21,167 bases of DNA from Acidimicrobiaceae bacterium (GCA_003151555.1 PLXU01000114.1:16268-37434); one strand, 5' to 3'. Numbered from the stretch's first letter, positions 1 to 5,795 are shown. Numbers and translations: made by a program. The notes: generated by a model from the letters alone, not told the origin.

Positions 1-108
1 TCACGGCACGGGAAAGCGACCAATGAGTCGGGGGGATGGTCCCCCACCCCTTGAATCAGAGACGGACGCCACTAATCGAGTCGAGCGTTTCACGATTGAT
101 CTGCTCAC
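1..108 (-). CDS. Possible 35-residue basic ORF at the edge of the element operon
   Basis: A GTG at 108-106 overlaps the TGA stop of the RecT-like gene (107-105) in a GTGA arrangement, the same coupling used elsewhere in this operon. The frame stays open for 35 codons and closes with TGA at 3-1. The predicted peptide is rich in Arg, Ser and Pro and matches nothing I recognise. No clear Shine-Dalgarno sequence precedes it, and a GC-rich hairpin (31-45) lies inside it, so it may be noncoding 3' sequence. Only the overlap and the open frame support it. Confidence 0.25.
   Translation of the reverse strand: MSRSIVKRSTRLVASVSDSRGGGPSPRLIGRFPVP
31..45. other. Short GC-rich hairpin
   Basis: A perfect 6-bp inverted repeat (GGGGGA at 31-36, TCCCCC at 40-45) with a 3-base loop lies about 60 bases downstream of the RecT-like gene. 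It has no T-run on either strand, so it is not a standard intrinsic terminator. It could slow RNA polymerase or protect an mRNA end, or mean nothing. Confidence 0.35.
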
Positions 109-1190
109 GTGTCGGCGTCTGACTTCAGGCGCTCGATGACCTCGGACGCTTCAGATTTTGTGAGGTCTGACATCGATTCGATCGGGGACCGTCCAATAAT
201 CGCGGCGGCCATTTCATGCTTCGCTGGACCTGCGACGCCCACCTTGGCGAACAGGGTTTGTATCGCGCGAATCTGAGGGGCGGTCGCGAGTGACGAAGTA
301 ACTTCGCTCGTCGATGTTGCCGGTTCGTTCGATTCATTACCGAATGACTCGACAACCTCGGCTTCTACAACATCATCACCAACAGTGTTGAGCACGGCCA
401 TGACGAGTTGCGTAGCGCGTTCTGCTTGAGCTGCCGTTAGACCTCGCTTGATCGGCGGCAAGTTTGCATCGTGCCATAACACCTTCAAGCGCAACCTATC
501 TTCGTCTTGGAGCAATCCGATCGAGGTAGTCAATCCGTAAAGTTGATCGTCGCTCGCGACCTCACCAGTTTCGTAATTCACTGACTCGCTTTCAGTCGTT
601 GAGTGGCTTGACGTTGTTGATCTGGGAGTCGTGAACGATTCAACCTCTTCGGGTGTGTACGACATGCCCGAAATGACATCTGGGAAATAGAGACGACAGG
701 CCTTCGACGTGACGCGAGCCGCGAGCATGGCATCGGGATATTTCTTCCAGTTGTCACCGTTTGACAGACCCGCTCGGCGAGCATCGCTGATCGTGAATCG
801 TGTCTCGCGCCACTCGTCCCAATCCTTGCGACGACACTGAGCGATTGCTTCGTCGCCATTGCCGGACAGGATGAACTGGTGGCCTTGTTCCATGACGAGC
901 GCCCGTAGGAGTTCAGCCGACGCGCTCGGCTTGCCGGCAACGAAGTTGATCTGTTGAAGTGCCTGCATTGGTCCGATGCCGAGTTCGGCGCCGTACATCA
1001 CCACCGCGAGCACTTCGTCAGGCTTGTTTCTAAAAGTCGCCGGAACCATCGCCGTTCGACTGATCCGTTCGGCCAATAGTAAATACTCTTCGAGGTGCGG
1101 TATGCCGCCAACGATGCGAGCAGGGTGCACGACAGGAAGGTTTGGGTTCTCAACGATGTTGGCTTCGATTTCGACCGCGTCATTCGTCAT
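105..1190 (-). CDS. RecT-like phage single-strand annealing protein (putative)
   Basis: The 361-residue product resembles the RecT/Bet-like proteins of actinobacterial phages, which are thought to coat single-stranded DNA and anneal complementary strands during phage replication and recombination. Conserved-looking blocks are at residues 66-104 (YGAELGIGPMQALQQINFVA and the following SAELLRALVM) and 145-183 (a DNWKKYPDAML block, then ACRLYFPDVI and YTPEEV). A Ser/Thr/Glu-rich linker follows, then a small C-terminal helical domain (about 290-361) ending in an LTKSEASEVIERL motif common in such phage proteins. The frame extends upstream to 1367, but ATG 1190 is chosen because AAGGAGA sits 6 bases before it and the upstream part overlaps another gene. 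The start overlaps the preceding small gene by 11 bases. Family assignment is from remembered motifs; the biochemical role is inferred. Confidence 0.75.
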   Translation of the reverse strand: MTNDAVEIEANIVENPNLPVVHPARIVGGIPHLEEYLLLAERISRTAMVPATFRNKPDEVLAVVMYGAELGIGPMQALQQINFVAGKPSASAELLRALVMEQGHQFILSGNGDEAIAQCRRKDWDEWRETRFTISDARRAGLSNGDNWKKYPDAMLAARVTSKACRLYFPDVISGMSYTPEEVESFTTPRSTTSSHSTTESESVNYETGEVASDDQLYGLTTSIGLLQDEDRLRLKVLWHDANLPPIKRGLTAAQAERATQLVMAVLNTVGDDVVEAEVVESFGNESNEPATSTSEVTSSLATAPQIRAIQTLFAKVGVAGPAKHEMAAAIIGRSPIESMSDLTKSEASEVIERLKSDADT

Positions 1191-1380
1191 TGTCTTCTCC
1201 TTGGTATGAATCCTCGAAGATGTTGAGTTCGCGCCGGCGTGCAAGTTGCGCGTCAAAATTGTCAAGCAGGATTCGACCGAGCCGGTCGGCCTCTCGCCAT
1301 TCGGCATTCGGAAGGTGTAGAGACGGCGGACACGTGTCCTCGACGGGCTCATTGCCTTCGGCTTCATCCTTAGTCGTCAT
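1180..1380 (-). CDS. Small acidic hypothetical protein of the element
   Basis: This 66-residue acidic protein begins at ATG 1380 and has no recognisable domain. It is rich in Asp and Glu at both ends, with a likely helix in the middle (EWREADRLGRILLDNFDAQL). It overlaps the preceding 53-residue gene by 11 bases and the RecT-like gene by 11 bases, which supports translation as part of the early operon. No strong Shine-Dalgarno sequence is visible, so initiation probably relies on coupling. Small acidic proteins beside phage recombination genes are often modulators or DNA mimics, but nothing here shows such a role. Confidence 0.55.
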   Translation of the reverse strand: MTTKDEAEGNEPVEDTCPPSLHLPNAEWREADRLGRILLDNFDAQLARRRELNIFEDSYQGEDNDE

Positions 1381-1531
1381 CGGTTGCTCGATCGTTCGGT
1401 AACTCGAAGCGCGCGGCGGTCAACTTTGGGCGAACCTTGGCGCCGTTGACGCAAGCCAATTTGGTTTGCGCAAGATGACAGACGGAGGAAGGCCGTTGCC
1501 GCGCGCTTCGAGAGATGGTGACTGAGTTCAC
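1370..1531 (-). CDS. Small basic hypothetical protein of the element
   Basis: The predicted 53-residue protein starts at GTG 1531, which overlaps the TGA of the replication gene (1530-1528) as GTGA. A GAAGG Shine-Dalgarno-like sequence lies 7 bases upstream, and this decides the start; an ATG at 1573 would overlap the upstream gene much further. The product is basic in its first two thirds, with two Cys residues (CHLAQTKLAC), and ends in an acidic tail. I do not recognise the family. It overlaps the next gene by 11 bases. Confidence 0.5.
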   Translation of the reverse strand: MNSVTISRSARQRPSSVCHLAQTKLACVNGAKVRPKLTAARFELPNDRATDDD

Positions 1532-2445
1532 GATGCAGCCTTCGACGTTGCGAGCTGGCGAAGGTGAGTACACAGAACGTCGATGTTGCCGCCCAAGACC
1601 GAATGCGGGAGTTTCTCGTGTGCGAGCTGCGCGAGTGGTGGCAATGCCGCAGTGTCTCGTGGCTCGGGAGTCAGGTACCAGTCCTCGATCGCTAACGCCG
1701 CGGCCTCAACCGTATCCGTGAGTGTGCCTGGTGCGTCATCATCTTTCGACCTAGAGATCGCATACTCAACCCCGTGGTCGGTCCAAGTGTTGACGCCCGT
1801 GAGAATCGCGACACGGATGTCTTCTTCAGAGTGACCCGCGTTCAAAAGCTTCTCAAGAAGAGTTGCAATTTCCTTAGTGCTTTTGGTCGGCGTTACCGAT
1901 TGCGAAAAGGCGAGTGCGCTAAGCGAGTTCGCTTGCGAACTCGCAGGGGGTTCATTTCTTTTTATTACATTTCTTTTTATTACATTACTTTTCTTTTTAT
2001 TATAGTTCGACGCCTGCTTCGTCGTTGTCGAAGCAGCCTGCTTCGTTGAAGTTGAACCAGGTCGCTTCGTCGTTGTCGAAGCAGCCTGCTTCGTTGCGCG
2101 AGCTTTACCAGAGTTAATGCCACCTTGCTTGGCTCGCTTACGTCGATCTTCACGCATGGCCTCAAGGTCGGCGTGCGATGCGTGGCCGTTGAGATAGTCC
2201 AGGTTCTTGTATGTTCGATCGTCGACTTGAGACCAGAGACCGCTGTTCACGAGCTCGTCGACGTGTAGAAGAAGATCGTCATCGTTTGGACACTGCGCCT
2301 TGATCTGAGCCAGCGTGACGATCCCATCGCTTTCGAGCCGTCCTGCAATCGCCGTAGCCTTGATGGTCAAAAGGACGGCACCGTCGCTTAGCTCGATCGT
2401 CCGTTCGAAGAAATTCGACTCAATTTGAATAAAGGGACGCGCCAC
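1528..2445 (-). CDS. Phage-type replication initiator / replisome organiser-like protein
   Basis: The 305-residue product has an N-terminal winged-helix-like region (about residues 8-85, with LTIKATAIAG and IVTLAQIKAQC followed by DELVNSGLW) of the kind found in phage replisome organisers. Next comes a basic segment RRKRAKQGGINSGKAR (101-116), a low-complexity Thr/Ser/Lys/Gln linker (118-146), a Lys/Asn/Ile segment written in AT-rich codons (147-164) and a C-terminal domain. The start is GTG 2445, overlapping the TAG of the upstream HTH gene by one base (TAGTG). The linker coding sequence carries direct repeats, an AT-rich run and a palindrome, suggesting an internal origin. A role in starting element replication is inferred from the domain, the neighbouring RecT-like gene and this DNA structure. 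A plain DNA-binding regulator is the alternative. Confidence 0.65.
   Translation of the reverse strand: MARPFIQIESNFFERTIELSDGAVLLTIKATAIAGRLESDGIVTLAQIKAQCPNDDDLLLHVDELVNSGLWSQVDDRTYKNLDYLNGHASHADLEAMREDRRKRAKQGGINSGKARATKQAASTTTKRPGSTSTKQAASTTTKQASNYNKKKSNVIKRNVIKRNEPPASSQANSLSALAFSQSVTPTKSTKEIATLLEKLLNAGHSEEDIRVAILTGVNTWTDHGVEYAISRSKDDDAPGTLTDTVEAAALAIEDWYLTPEPRDTAALPPLAQLAHEKLPHSVLGGNIDVLCTHLRQLATSKAAS
1923..1944. repeat. Perfect 22-bp palindrome in the replication gene
   Basis: Arms of 10 bp (GCGAGTTCGC at 1923-1932 and GCGAACTCGC at 1935-1944) are separated by two T bases. It lies just to the left of the AT-rich stretch and within the coding frame of the replication protein. Such a site could bind a dimeric protein or extrude as a hairpin at an origin. 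Confidence 0.7.
1951..2004. repeat. G-free AT-rich tract with tandem 15-bp repeats
   Basis: The plus strand has no G for 54 bases. ATTTCTTTTTATTAC occurs twice in exact tandem (1954-1968, 1969-1983), followed by a third, shifted copy (TTTTCTTTTTATTAT, 1989-2003). In protein terms it encodes repeated NVIKR-like residues with unusually AT-rich codons, in contrast to the flanking GC-rich coding sequence. It would be easily melted, as a DNA unwinding element is. Confidence 0.75.
2016..2096. repeat. 33-bp direct repeats (iteron-like) in the replication gene
   Basis: A 33-bp sequence at 2016-2048 is repeated exactly at 2064-2096, a 48-bp period. Each copy contains the inverted pair GCTTCG...CGAAGC and a second GCTTCG, so the GCTTCG core appears four times in this stretch. 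It encodes the Thr/Ser/Lys linker, so protein-level repetition is a simpler alternative, but exact identity including third positions favours a DNA role or recent duplication. Confidence 0.65.
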
Positions 2446-2624
2446 TAGACCGTCACCTCACCCGCGAGCATGGCCTCGATCGCTGCCTTGGGCCAAAGCA
2501 GTCGCCGTCCAACGTGAATCGCTCGTACGGGAAACTCACCACGCTTCTCTGCCTCGTAAATCGCCCAGGTGCTCAGCCCGGTGAGTTCGTGGAGCTCACT
2601 CGCGTTATACGTCTGGCGCGTCAC
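2445..2624 (-). CDS. Excisionase / MerR-like helix-turn-helix protein
   Basis: A 59-residue protein starts at GTG 2624, overlapping the TGA of the repressor gene as GTGA. Its sequence has the small winged HTH pattern of the HTH_17/excisionase family: a YNASELHELTGLSTWAIYE helix-turn-helix followed by the wing HVGRRLLWPKAAIEAML. In temperate elements these proteins bend att-site DNA to direct the integrase to excision, or regulate transcription. Its place between a repressor and the replication gene, in an element with a tyrosine integrase, fits an excisionase, but the family also contains plain transcription factors. It overlaps the replication gene start by one base. Confidence 0.75.
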   Translation of the reverse strand: MTRQTYNASELHELTGLSTWAIYEAEKRGEFPVRAIHVGRRLLWPKAAIEAMLAGEVTV

Positions 2625-2887
2625 TCGACCTCGCTAGCGATGGTGGTCGTGAGGGCCGTGATGACAGCGCCGTACCGAATTGCTGGCGCGCCGTGCGGGA
2701 CCTTGAGGCCTCTTTCCCACTTTGAGACTGTGCCTTTGGTCGATCCACACGCCCGCGCAATATCCGAGAGTGATGCCTTGGCCGCGACGCGTACGCGGCG
2801 GCCCGTTCCACCACTTGCGAGTTGACGTGCCCTCGTCAAACAGAAGAGTATTTCGGTGTCAGAGAGCGCGTCTGAGGTGTTGGCCAT
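2621..2887 (-). CDS. XRE-family repressor-like regulator
   Basis: The 88-residue protein starts at ATG 2887. It contains a compact HTH of the XRE type (SLSDIARACGSTKGTVSKWE, about residues 39-58) followed by RGLKVPHGAPAIRYG, typical of short actinophage regulators. The open frame extends upstream to 3001, but ATG 2887 is preferred because a TATGGT -10 hexamer sits exactly 6 bases upstream, as expected for a leaderless transcript; the upstream extension also lies in the operator region. It heads the minus-strand operon and probably binds the repeats at 2913-3021, controlling itself and the divergent integrase operon. That regulatory role is inferred. Confidence 0.75.
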   Translation of the reverse strand: MANTSDALSDTEILFCLTRARQLASGGTGRRVRVAAKASLSDIARACGSTKGTVSKWERGLKVPHGAPAIRYGAVITALTTTIASEVE

Positions 2888-2893
2888 GTGCCA

Positions 2894-2899
2894 ACCATA
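2894..2899 (-). promoter_or_regulatory. -10 element of leaderless repressor promoter
   Basis: TATGGT on the minus strand ends 6 bases before ATG 2887, so transcription would begin at or next to the start codon. No consensus -35 is visible at the matching distance; that position lies in an operator-like repeat. Confidence 0.55.
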
Positions 2900-2912
2900 G
2901 AGTCTCGCAAAC

Positions 2913-3021
2913 GTCGCCCCAGCGTTTTCCTTTTCACGAATCGTTCCTCTGACCTGCCAAGATTCGGGAAACGTTTTCGTTATGAGGGCGAAAATACACA
3001 TGTCGCCCTAACGTTTCCGTT
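2913..3021. promoter_or_regulatory. Operator-like repeats between divergent element operons
   Basis: Three related 12-bp sites occur: AGCGTTTTCCTT (2921-2932), AACGTTTTCGTT (2970-2981) and AACGTTTCCGTT (3010-3021); the last two have palindromic AACG/CGTT ends. The first and third are preceded by GTCGCCC, giving direct copies at 2913-2930 and 3002-3018. The same GTCGCCC core appears inverted as AGGGCGA at 2985-2991, making an inverted repeat with TCGCCCT at 3003-3009. The outer copies cover the -35 zones of the two promoters, which suits repression or a lysis-lysogeny type switch. Confidence 0.65.
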
Positions 3022-3026
3022 TCGTG

Positions 3027-3032
3027 TACTCT
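3027..3032 (+). promoter_or_regulatory. -10 element of leaderless promoter for the 3039-4876 operon
   Basis: TACTCT ends 6 bases before ATG 3039, placing the transcription start at the start codon. The operator-like repeat at 3010-3021 lies directly upstream. Confidence 0.55.
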
Positions 3033-3038
3033 TCGGAC

Positions 3039-3740
3039 ATGTCTACATCCCCAATCTTCAATCGGTTTTGGGCCAAGTGGCCCGACGAAGACGAAGGGCC
3101 CTTCCATCTCTGGACGACTATCGCGATGATCGACGGTCGACCCGAAGTGGTCGGCGTCGAGATGTTTTCGGTTGATCCGGTTTCAATACCTGAGCTCTAT
3201 TCCAACTTGTCGGAGAACGAGTCTCGTGCACACTTCCGCCAGGTGCGTCGCTCCACAGACACTTTCGACGAACACGAAGAGCGTGATGAAATGAGAGAGG
3301 GTCGAGCGATTGGGACGCAGAACATAAGGCTGCCGCTCGGGAAGATCGTTCGGATGCACATGGCTCCGGAACGTGAGCGCGCCGAAAGCTACTTGAAGGG
3401 TGAGTGGACTACTGACGGCGCCTTGGCGGAATCAGTGCAAAGCGCCGCGGAAACGATCGTCGGGGCTCCGGCCACGCCAGCAAAGAAAGCCGGCCGCAAG
3501 CCGAAACCTCGCGAGGACTTTGAGGACGTGGTGCGGATCTACAAAGAGGCTCTTTCGATCGGCGCGAATCCCATCGAAGCAATCATGACGGCGAAGAACG
3601 TATCCAAGTCCTGCGCCGCGAAATGGGTCTGGAAATGCCGTCGACCCCCATTGGAGCTTTTGCCCCGTACCAAGCGCGGAGTCGCCGCGAGCATCGCAGA
3701 GGTCGACAATGCAGCGCCAAAACGGAAGAGGAAAGCATGA
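3039..3740 (+). CDS. Unknown protein with C-terminal HTH-like segment, coupled to integrase
   Basis: The 233-residue product is not recognised over most of its length. Residues 1-110 look like a globular domain with several Trp and acidic residues. A basic, AT-hook-like stretch (KKAGRKPKPRED, 149-160) follows, then a segment (161-207, IYKEALSIGANPIEAIMTAK then VSKSCAAKWVW) that resembles the HTH found in many actinobacterial phage and plasmid proteins. The tail is strongly basic (KRKRKA). ATG 3039 is preferred over an in-frame GTG at 3024 because of the -10 element 6 bases upstream. The stop overlaps the integrase start as ATGA. Control of integration or a structural DNA-binding role is plausible but unproven. 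Confidence 0.75.
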   Translation: MSTSPIFNRFWAKWPDEDEGPFHLWTTIAMIDGRPEVVGVEMFSVDPVSIPELYSNLSENESRAHFRQVRRSTDTFDEHEERDEMREGRAIGTQNIRLPLGKIVRMHMAPERERAESYLKGEWTTDGALAESVQSAAETIVGAPATPAKKAGRKPKPREDFEDVVRIYKEALSIGANPIEAIMTAKNVSKSCAAKWVWKCRRPPLELLPRTKRGVAASIAEVDNAAPKRKRKA

Positions 3741-4876
3741 AAGGTTCAATTATCCAGCGAGGCGAGACGTTCACCGCCTACTGGTTCACCAACGACCCCG
3801 CGACCGGCAAACGAAAGCAGCACTCAAAGGGCGGCTTCCGAATCAAAGGTCTCGCGCAGGCTCATCTCAACTGCATCCTTGGTCGCGTCGACGACGGCTC
3901 TTGGCGCCCTGATACGTCCATGACGGTCAAGCAACTACTCGAGGAGCATTGGCTTCCCTCACAGGCGTCCAAAGAGCTTCGAGGCGCGAGCATGGCCCAA
4001 TACAGGCTCGCCGTTCGTGCGTGGATCGTTCCTTACATTGGGGGTGTTGCAGTCTCTGCACTAACGCCAAAGATCGTGAACAAACTCATCGCGACCCTAA
4101 AGACGACACGAACCTCGGCAGGTCGTGATGGTCTCTCACCGCGGACAATTCAATTGGCGATTGGCGTACTGAAGTCGGCGTGTAAGTGGGCTGTGCTAAA
4201 CGAACTCCTACCTCGCAACCCAGTTGCCGCAATCGCGCAGCCGCGCGCTGACCGCCCAGAAATGAAGGCGTGGAGTGTCGACGAGGCTCGTGAGTTTCTG
4301 CAAAAGGTCAATAGCGACCGGATGGCGTGGGCTTGGACGCTGGCGCTCACGCGTGGACTCCGCCGAGGCGAGCTGTGCGGCCTCAAATGGGAGGACATCG
4401 ACTTGGACCGCGGCACGTTGCAGGTCAATCGCGCTCGTGTGACAGTCGAAGGCCGCGCCATTGACTCCTTACCCAAAACTGCAGCTGGTAGGCGCTCAGT
4501 GCCGCTTGACGCGACTCTCGTGACGATCCTGCGCGCTCATTCCGCGACGCAAGGTCGCGAGCGGTTGATGTCCGGCGGTTCGTACGAGAGTCTGGGATAT
4601 CTGAGTGCCGACGAGTTGGGGCAGCCTTATCACCCGGACACGATTTCGGGTTGGTTCGACAAGGCGGTGAAGGCATCAGCACTTCGTCGAATCAGACTTC
4701 ACGACACACGTCACACGGCGGCGTCGCTCATGCTGGCGTCTGGCGTTCCCGTGAAGGTCGTAAGCGAAATGCTCGGGCATGCGTCGCCGATCATCACTCT
4801 GACGTTCTACGCCCACGTTCTCCCGGGAATGGCAGAACAGGCTGGCGCCGCGCTGTCCGAAAGTCTGCTCGCGTAA
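3737..4876 (+). CDS. int: Tyrosine-family site-specific integrase
   Basis: The 379-residue enzyme catalyses recombination between the element's attP and the chromosomal attB, here evidently in tRNA-Val. An N-terminal arm-binding-like domain (about 1-55) is followed by a SAM-like core-binding domain (62-165) and the catalytic domain. All expected catalytic residues are visible: R209 in TRGLRRGEL, K247 in LPKT, H322 and R325 in HDTRH, H348 in LGHASP and nucleophile Y358 in TFYAHV, so the enzyme looks intact. ATG 3737 overlaps the previous stop (ATGA) and has AGAGG 5 bases upstream, which decides the start; the longer open frame from 3623 is not used. Its 3' end lies 61 bases from the tRNA. Confidence 0.97.
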   Translation: MKGSIIQRGETFTAYWFTNDPATGKRKQHSKGGFRIKGLAQAHLNCILGRVDDGSWRPDTSMTVKQLLEEHWLPSQASKELRGASMAQYRLAVRAWIVPYIGGVAVSALTPKIVNKLIATLKTTRTSAGRDGLSPRTIQLAIGVLKSACKWAVLNELLPRNPVAAIAQPRADRPEMKAWSVDEAREFLQKVNSDRMAWAWTLALTRGLRRGELCGLKWEDIDLDRGTLQVNRARVTVEGRAIDSLPKTAAGRRSVPLDATLVTILRAHSATQGRERLMSGGSYESLGYLSADELGQPYHPDTISGWFDKAVKASALRRIRLHDTRHTAASLMLASGVPVKVVSEMLGHASPIITLTFYAHVLPGMAEQAGAALSESLLA

Positions 4877-4878
4877 TT

Positions 4879-4912
4879 CCGTTGACAAAGCGTTGACAAC
4901 GGACCTTTTTTT
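4879..4912 (+). terminator. Possible intrinsic terminator of the integrase gene
   Basis: CCGTTG (4879-4884) pairs with CAACGG (4897-4902) across a 12-base loop, followed three bases later by seven T bases (4906-4912). The stem is short for a terminator. The same sequence contains GTTGACA twice (4881-4887, 4892-4898), so it could instead be integrase or excisionase arm sites. Confidence 0.45.
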
Positions 4913-4937
4913 GATGCTGTAATGCTTGAAAAACCAG

Positions 4938-4983
4938 TGGGCGCTGAGGGACTCGAACCCCCGACCTGCTGAGTGTAAATCAG
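4938..4983. other. Probable attachment-site core in the tRNA 3' half
   Basis: Tyrosine integrases that use tRNA genes usually carry a copy of the 3' part of the tRNA in attP. With the integrase 61 bases away and the tRNA intact, the shared core should lie somewhere between the anticodon loop and the 3' end. The exact limits cannot be set because the other att site is outside the window. Confidence 0.4.
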
Positions 4984-5011
4984 CTGCTCTAACCAACTGA
5001 GCTAAGCGCCC
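4938..5011 (-). tRNA. tRNA-Val (anticodon UAC)
   Basis: The minus strand folds into a full cloverleaf: acceptor stem GGGCGCT/AGCGCCC, D arm with AGCTCAGTTGGTTAGAGC, anticodon stem GCTGA/TCAGC around loop TTTACAC (anticodon TAC), and T arm with GGTTCGAGTC. The discriminator base is A and CCA is not encoded. The gene lies just downstream of the inositol-phosphatase gene on the same strand. Its 3' end faces the integrase, so it is the likely attachment site, restored intact by the element's end. Confidence 0.95.
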
Positions 5012-5023
5012 GGGCCCACCAGC

Positions 5024-5755
5024 CTAGAGGCTGCCCGCATTCAACATGATGGACAACAGCTCTGACGTGCACGCAAAGACTGGGCGACGCTGCACCGCGG
5101 CGGACGTCTCGAGTTCTTCGTCCCGGTAGTCACGTTCAACGGCTCCGGCCTCACGGGCGATCAGCATTCCCGCGAGATAGTCCCAGGGATTAAGCGTTGA
5201 CTGTTGGGCTACTGCGTAGATATCGAGTGACCCGTCGGCGACCAGGCAGATTTCCAAGCTGGCGGCGCCCAATGCCCGATGCTGGGCCCAGCCCAAATGC
5301 CGCGACGGCAATCCCGAGAACGCCGCGATGGCCAGTGACAACTCACGCTGCTCACTAACGTGAATTGCCATTCCGTCGCGGGTCGCCCCCGCACCCTTTT
5401 GCGCCTCAAAAACAACGCCCGTGGCCTGGTCTCGCACCAGTCCCGCCACCAGTTCGTCACCGCGCATCACGGCCAGACTGGTCGCGTAGAAGGGGATCCC
5501 TCGGTCACAGTTAGTCGAACCATCGATTGGATCAACGACCACCGTGAGATCGCCGTGACCCGTGATGCCCGACTCTTCACTCACTACTCGAAGTCCCGCC
5601 CCGCCGAGCACACGAAGCGCGATCTCGTCGGCGGCGACGTCCAAGTAATATTGTGAATCACGTTGACCTGAGAGACCTCTTCCCCGCTGCGATTTCACAA
5701 CCTCACCTATCTCGTGCGCACATTCACGAAGCAGTGGCGAAAGAGAATCAATCAC
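5024..5755 (-). CDS. Inositol-monophosphatase family phosphatase
   Basis: The 243-residue protein belongs to the Mg-dependent IMPase/FBPase-like family, which removes phosphate from small substrates such as inositol phosphate, histidinol phosphate or PAP. Metal-site motifs are clear: EES at 60-62, DPIDGSTN (75-82) and the C-terminal WDYLAG...EAGA (191-205) with D192. The segment ASLEICLVADGSLDIY (165-180) is also typical. Length is close to the usual 250-270. It starts at GTG 5755, with TAGCGT ending 6 bases upstream, so the mRNA is probably leaderless. The exact substrate cannot be told from sequence; no histidine or sulfur genes adjoin it. Confidence 0.9.
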   Translation of the reverse strand: MIDSLSPLLRECAHEIGEVVKSQRGRGLSGQRDSQYYLDVAADEIALRVLGGAGLRVVSEESGITGHGDLTVVVDPIDGSTNCDRGIPFYATSLAVMRGDELVAGLVRDQATGVVFEAQKGAGATRDGMAIHVSEQRELSLAIAAFSGLPSRHLGWAQHRALGAASLEICLVADGSLDIYAVAQQSTLNPWDYLAGMLIAREAGAVERDYRDEELETSAAVQRRPVFACTSELLSIMLNAGSL

Positions 5756-5761
5756 GCAAAC

Positions 5762-5767
5762 ACGCTA
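5762..5767 (-). promoter_or_regulatory. -10 element of leaderless phosphatase promoter
   Basis: TAGCGT on the minus strand ends 6 bases before GTG 5755. It lies in a gap of only 40 bases between divergent genes. Confidence 0.45.
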
Positions 5768-5781
5768 GTTGTGTCCGGGAC

Positions 5782-5787
5782 TAACCT
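5782..5787 (+). promoter_or_regulatory. Possible -10 element for the 5796 gene
   Basis: TAACCT ends 8 bases before ATG 5796, giving a leaderless or near-leaderless transcript. Its spacing is slightly longer than at the other such promoters here. Confidence 0.35.
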
Positions 5788-5795
5788 GAGTAGTA

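Larger units (their letters stand above)
1..4937. mobile_element. Right end of an integrated phage-like element at tRNA-Val
   Basis: The block contains an integrase next to the 3' end of a tRNA gene, a divergent repressor/excisionase/replication operon and a RecT-like annealing protein, which together form the integration-immunity-early region of a temperate phage or a derived element. Its base composition looks less GC-rich than the chromosome to the right, and one stretch (1951-2004) is extremely AT-rich. Immediately beyond the tRNA the genes are ordinary housekeeping ones. I see no structural, packaging or lysis genes, but the left end is outside the window, so prophage, satellite and integrative plasmid-like element cannot be separated. 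I found no second copy of the tRNA 3' end within the window. Confidence 0.8.

Noticed and set aside
31..45. Intrinsic terminator of the element operon
   Set aside because: No T-run follows the hairpin on either strand, so only a hairpin is reported.
1..104. Second attachment site (copy of the tRNA-Val 3' end) at the left edge
   Set aside because: Read for matches to the tRNA 3' half; none is visible, so the other end must lie outside.
1954..2003. Programmed -1 frameshift site on the A-rich minus strand
   Set aside because: The runs do not form an X-XXY-YYZ heptamer in the reading frame (AAT AAA AAG and ATA AAA AGA), and no useful alternative frame follows.
2016..2096. CRISPR-like array
   Set aside because: Only two copies, 48-bp period, the 'spacer' is a partial copy of the repeat, and it lies in a coding frame with no cas genes nearby.
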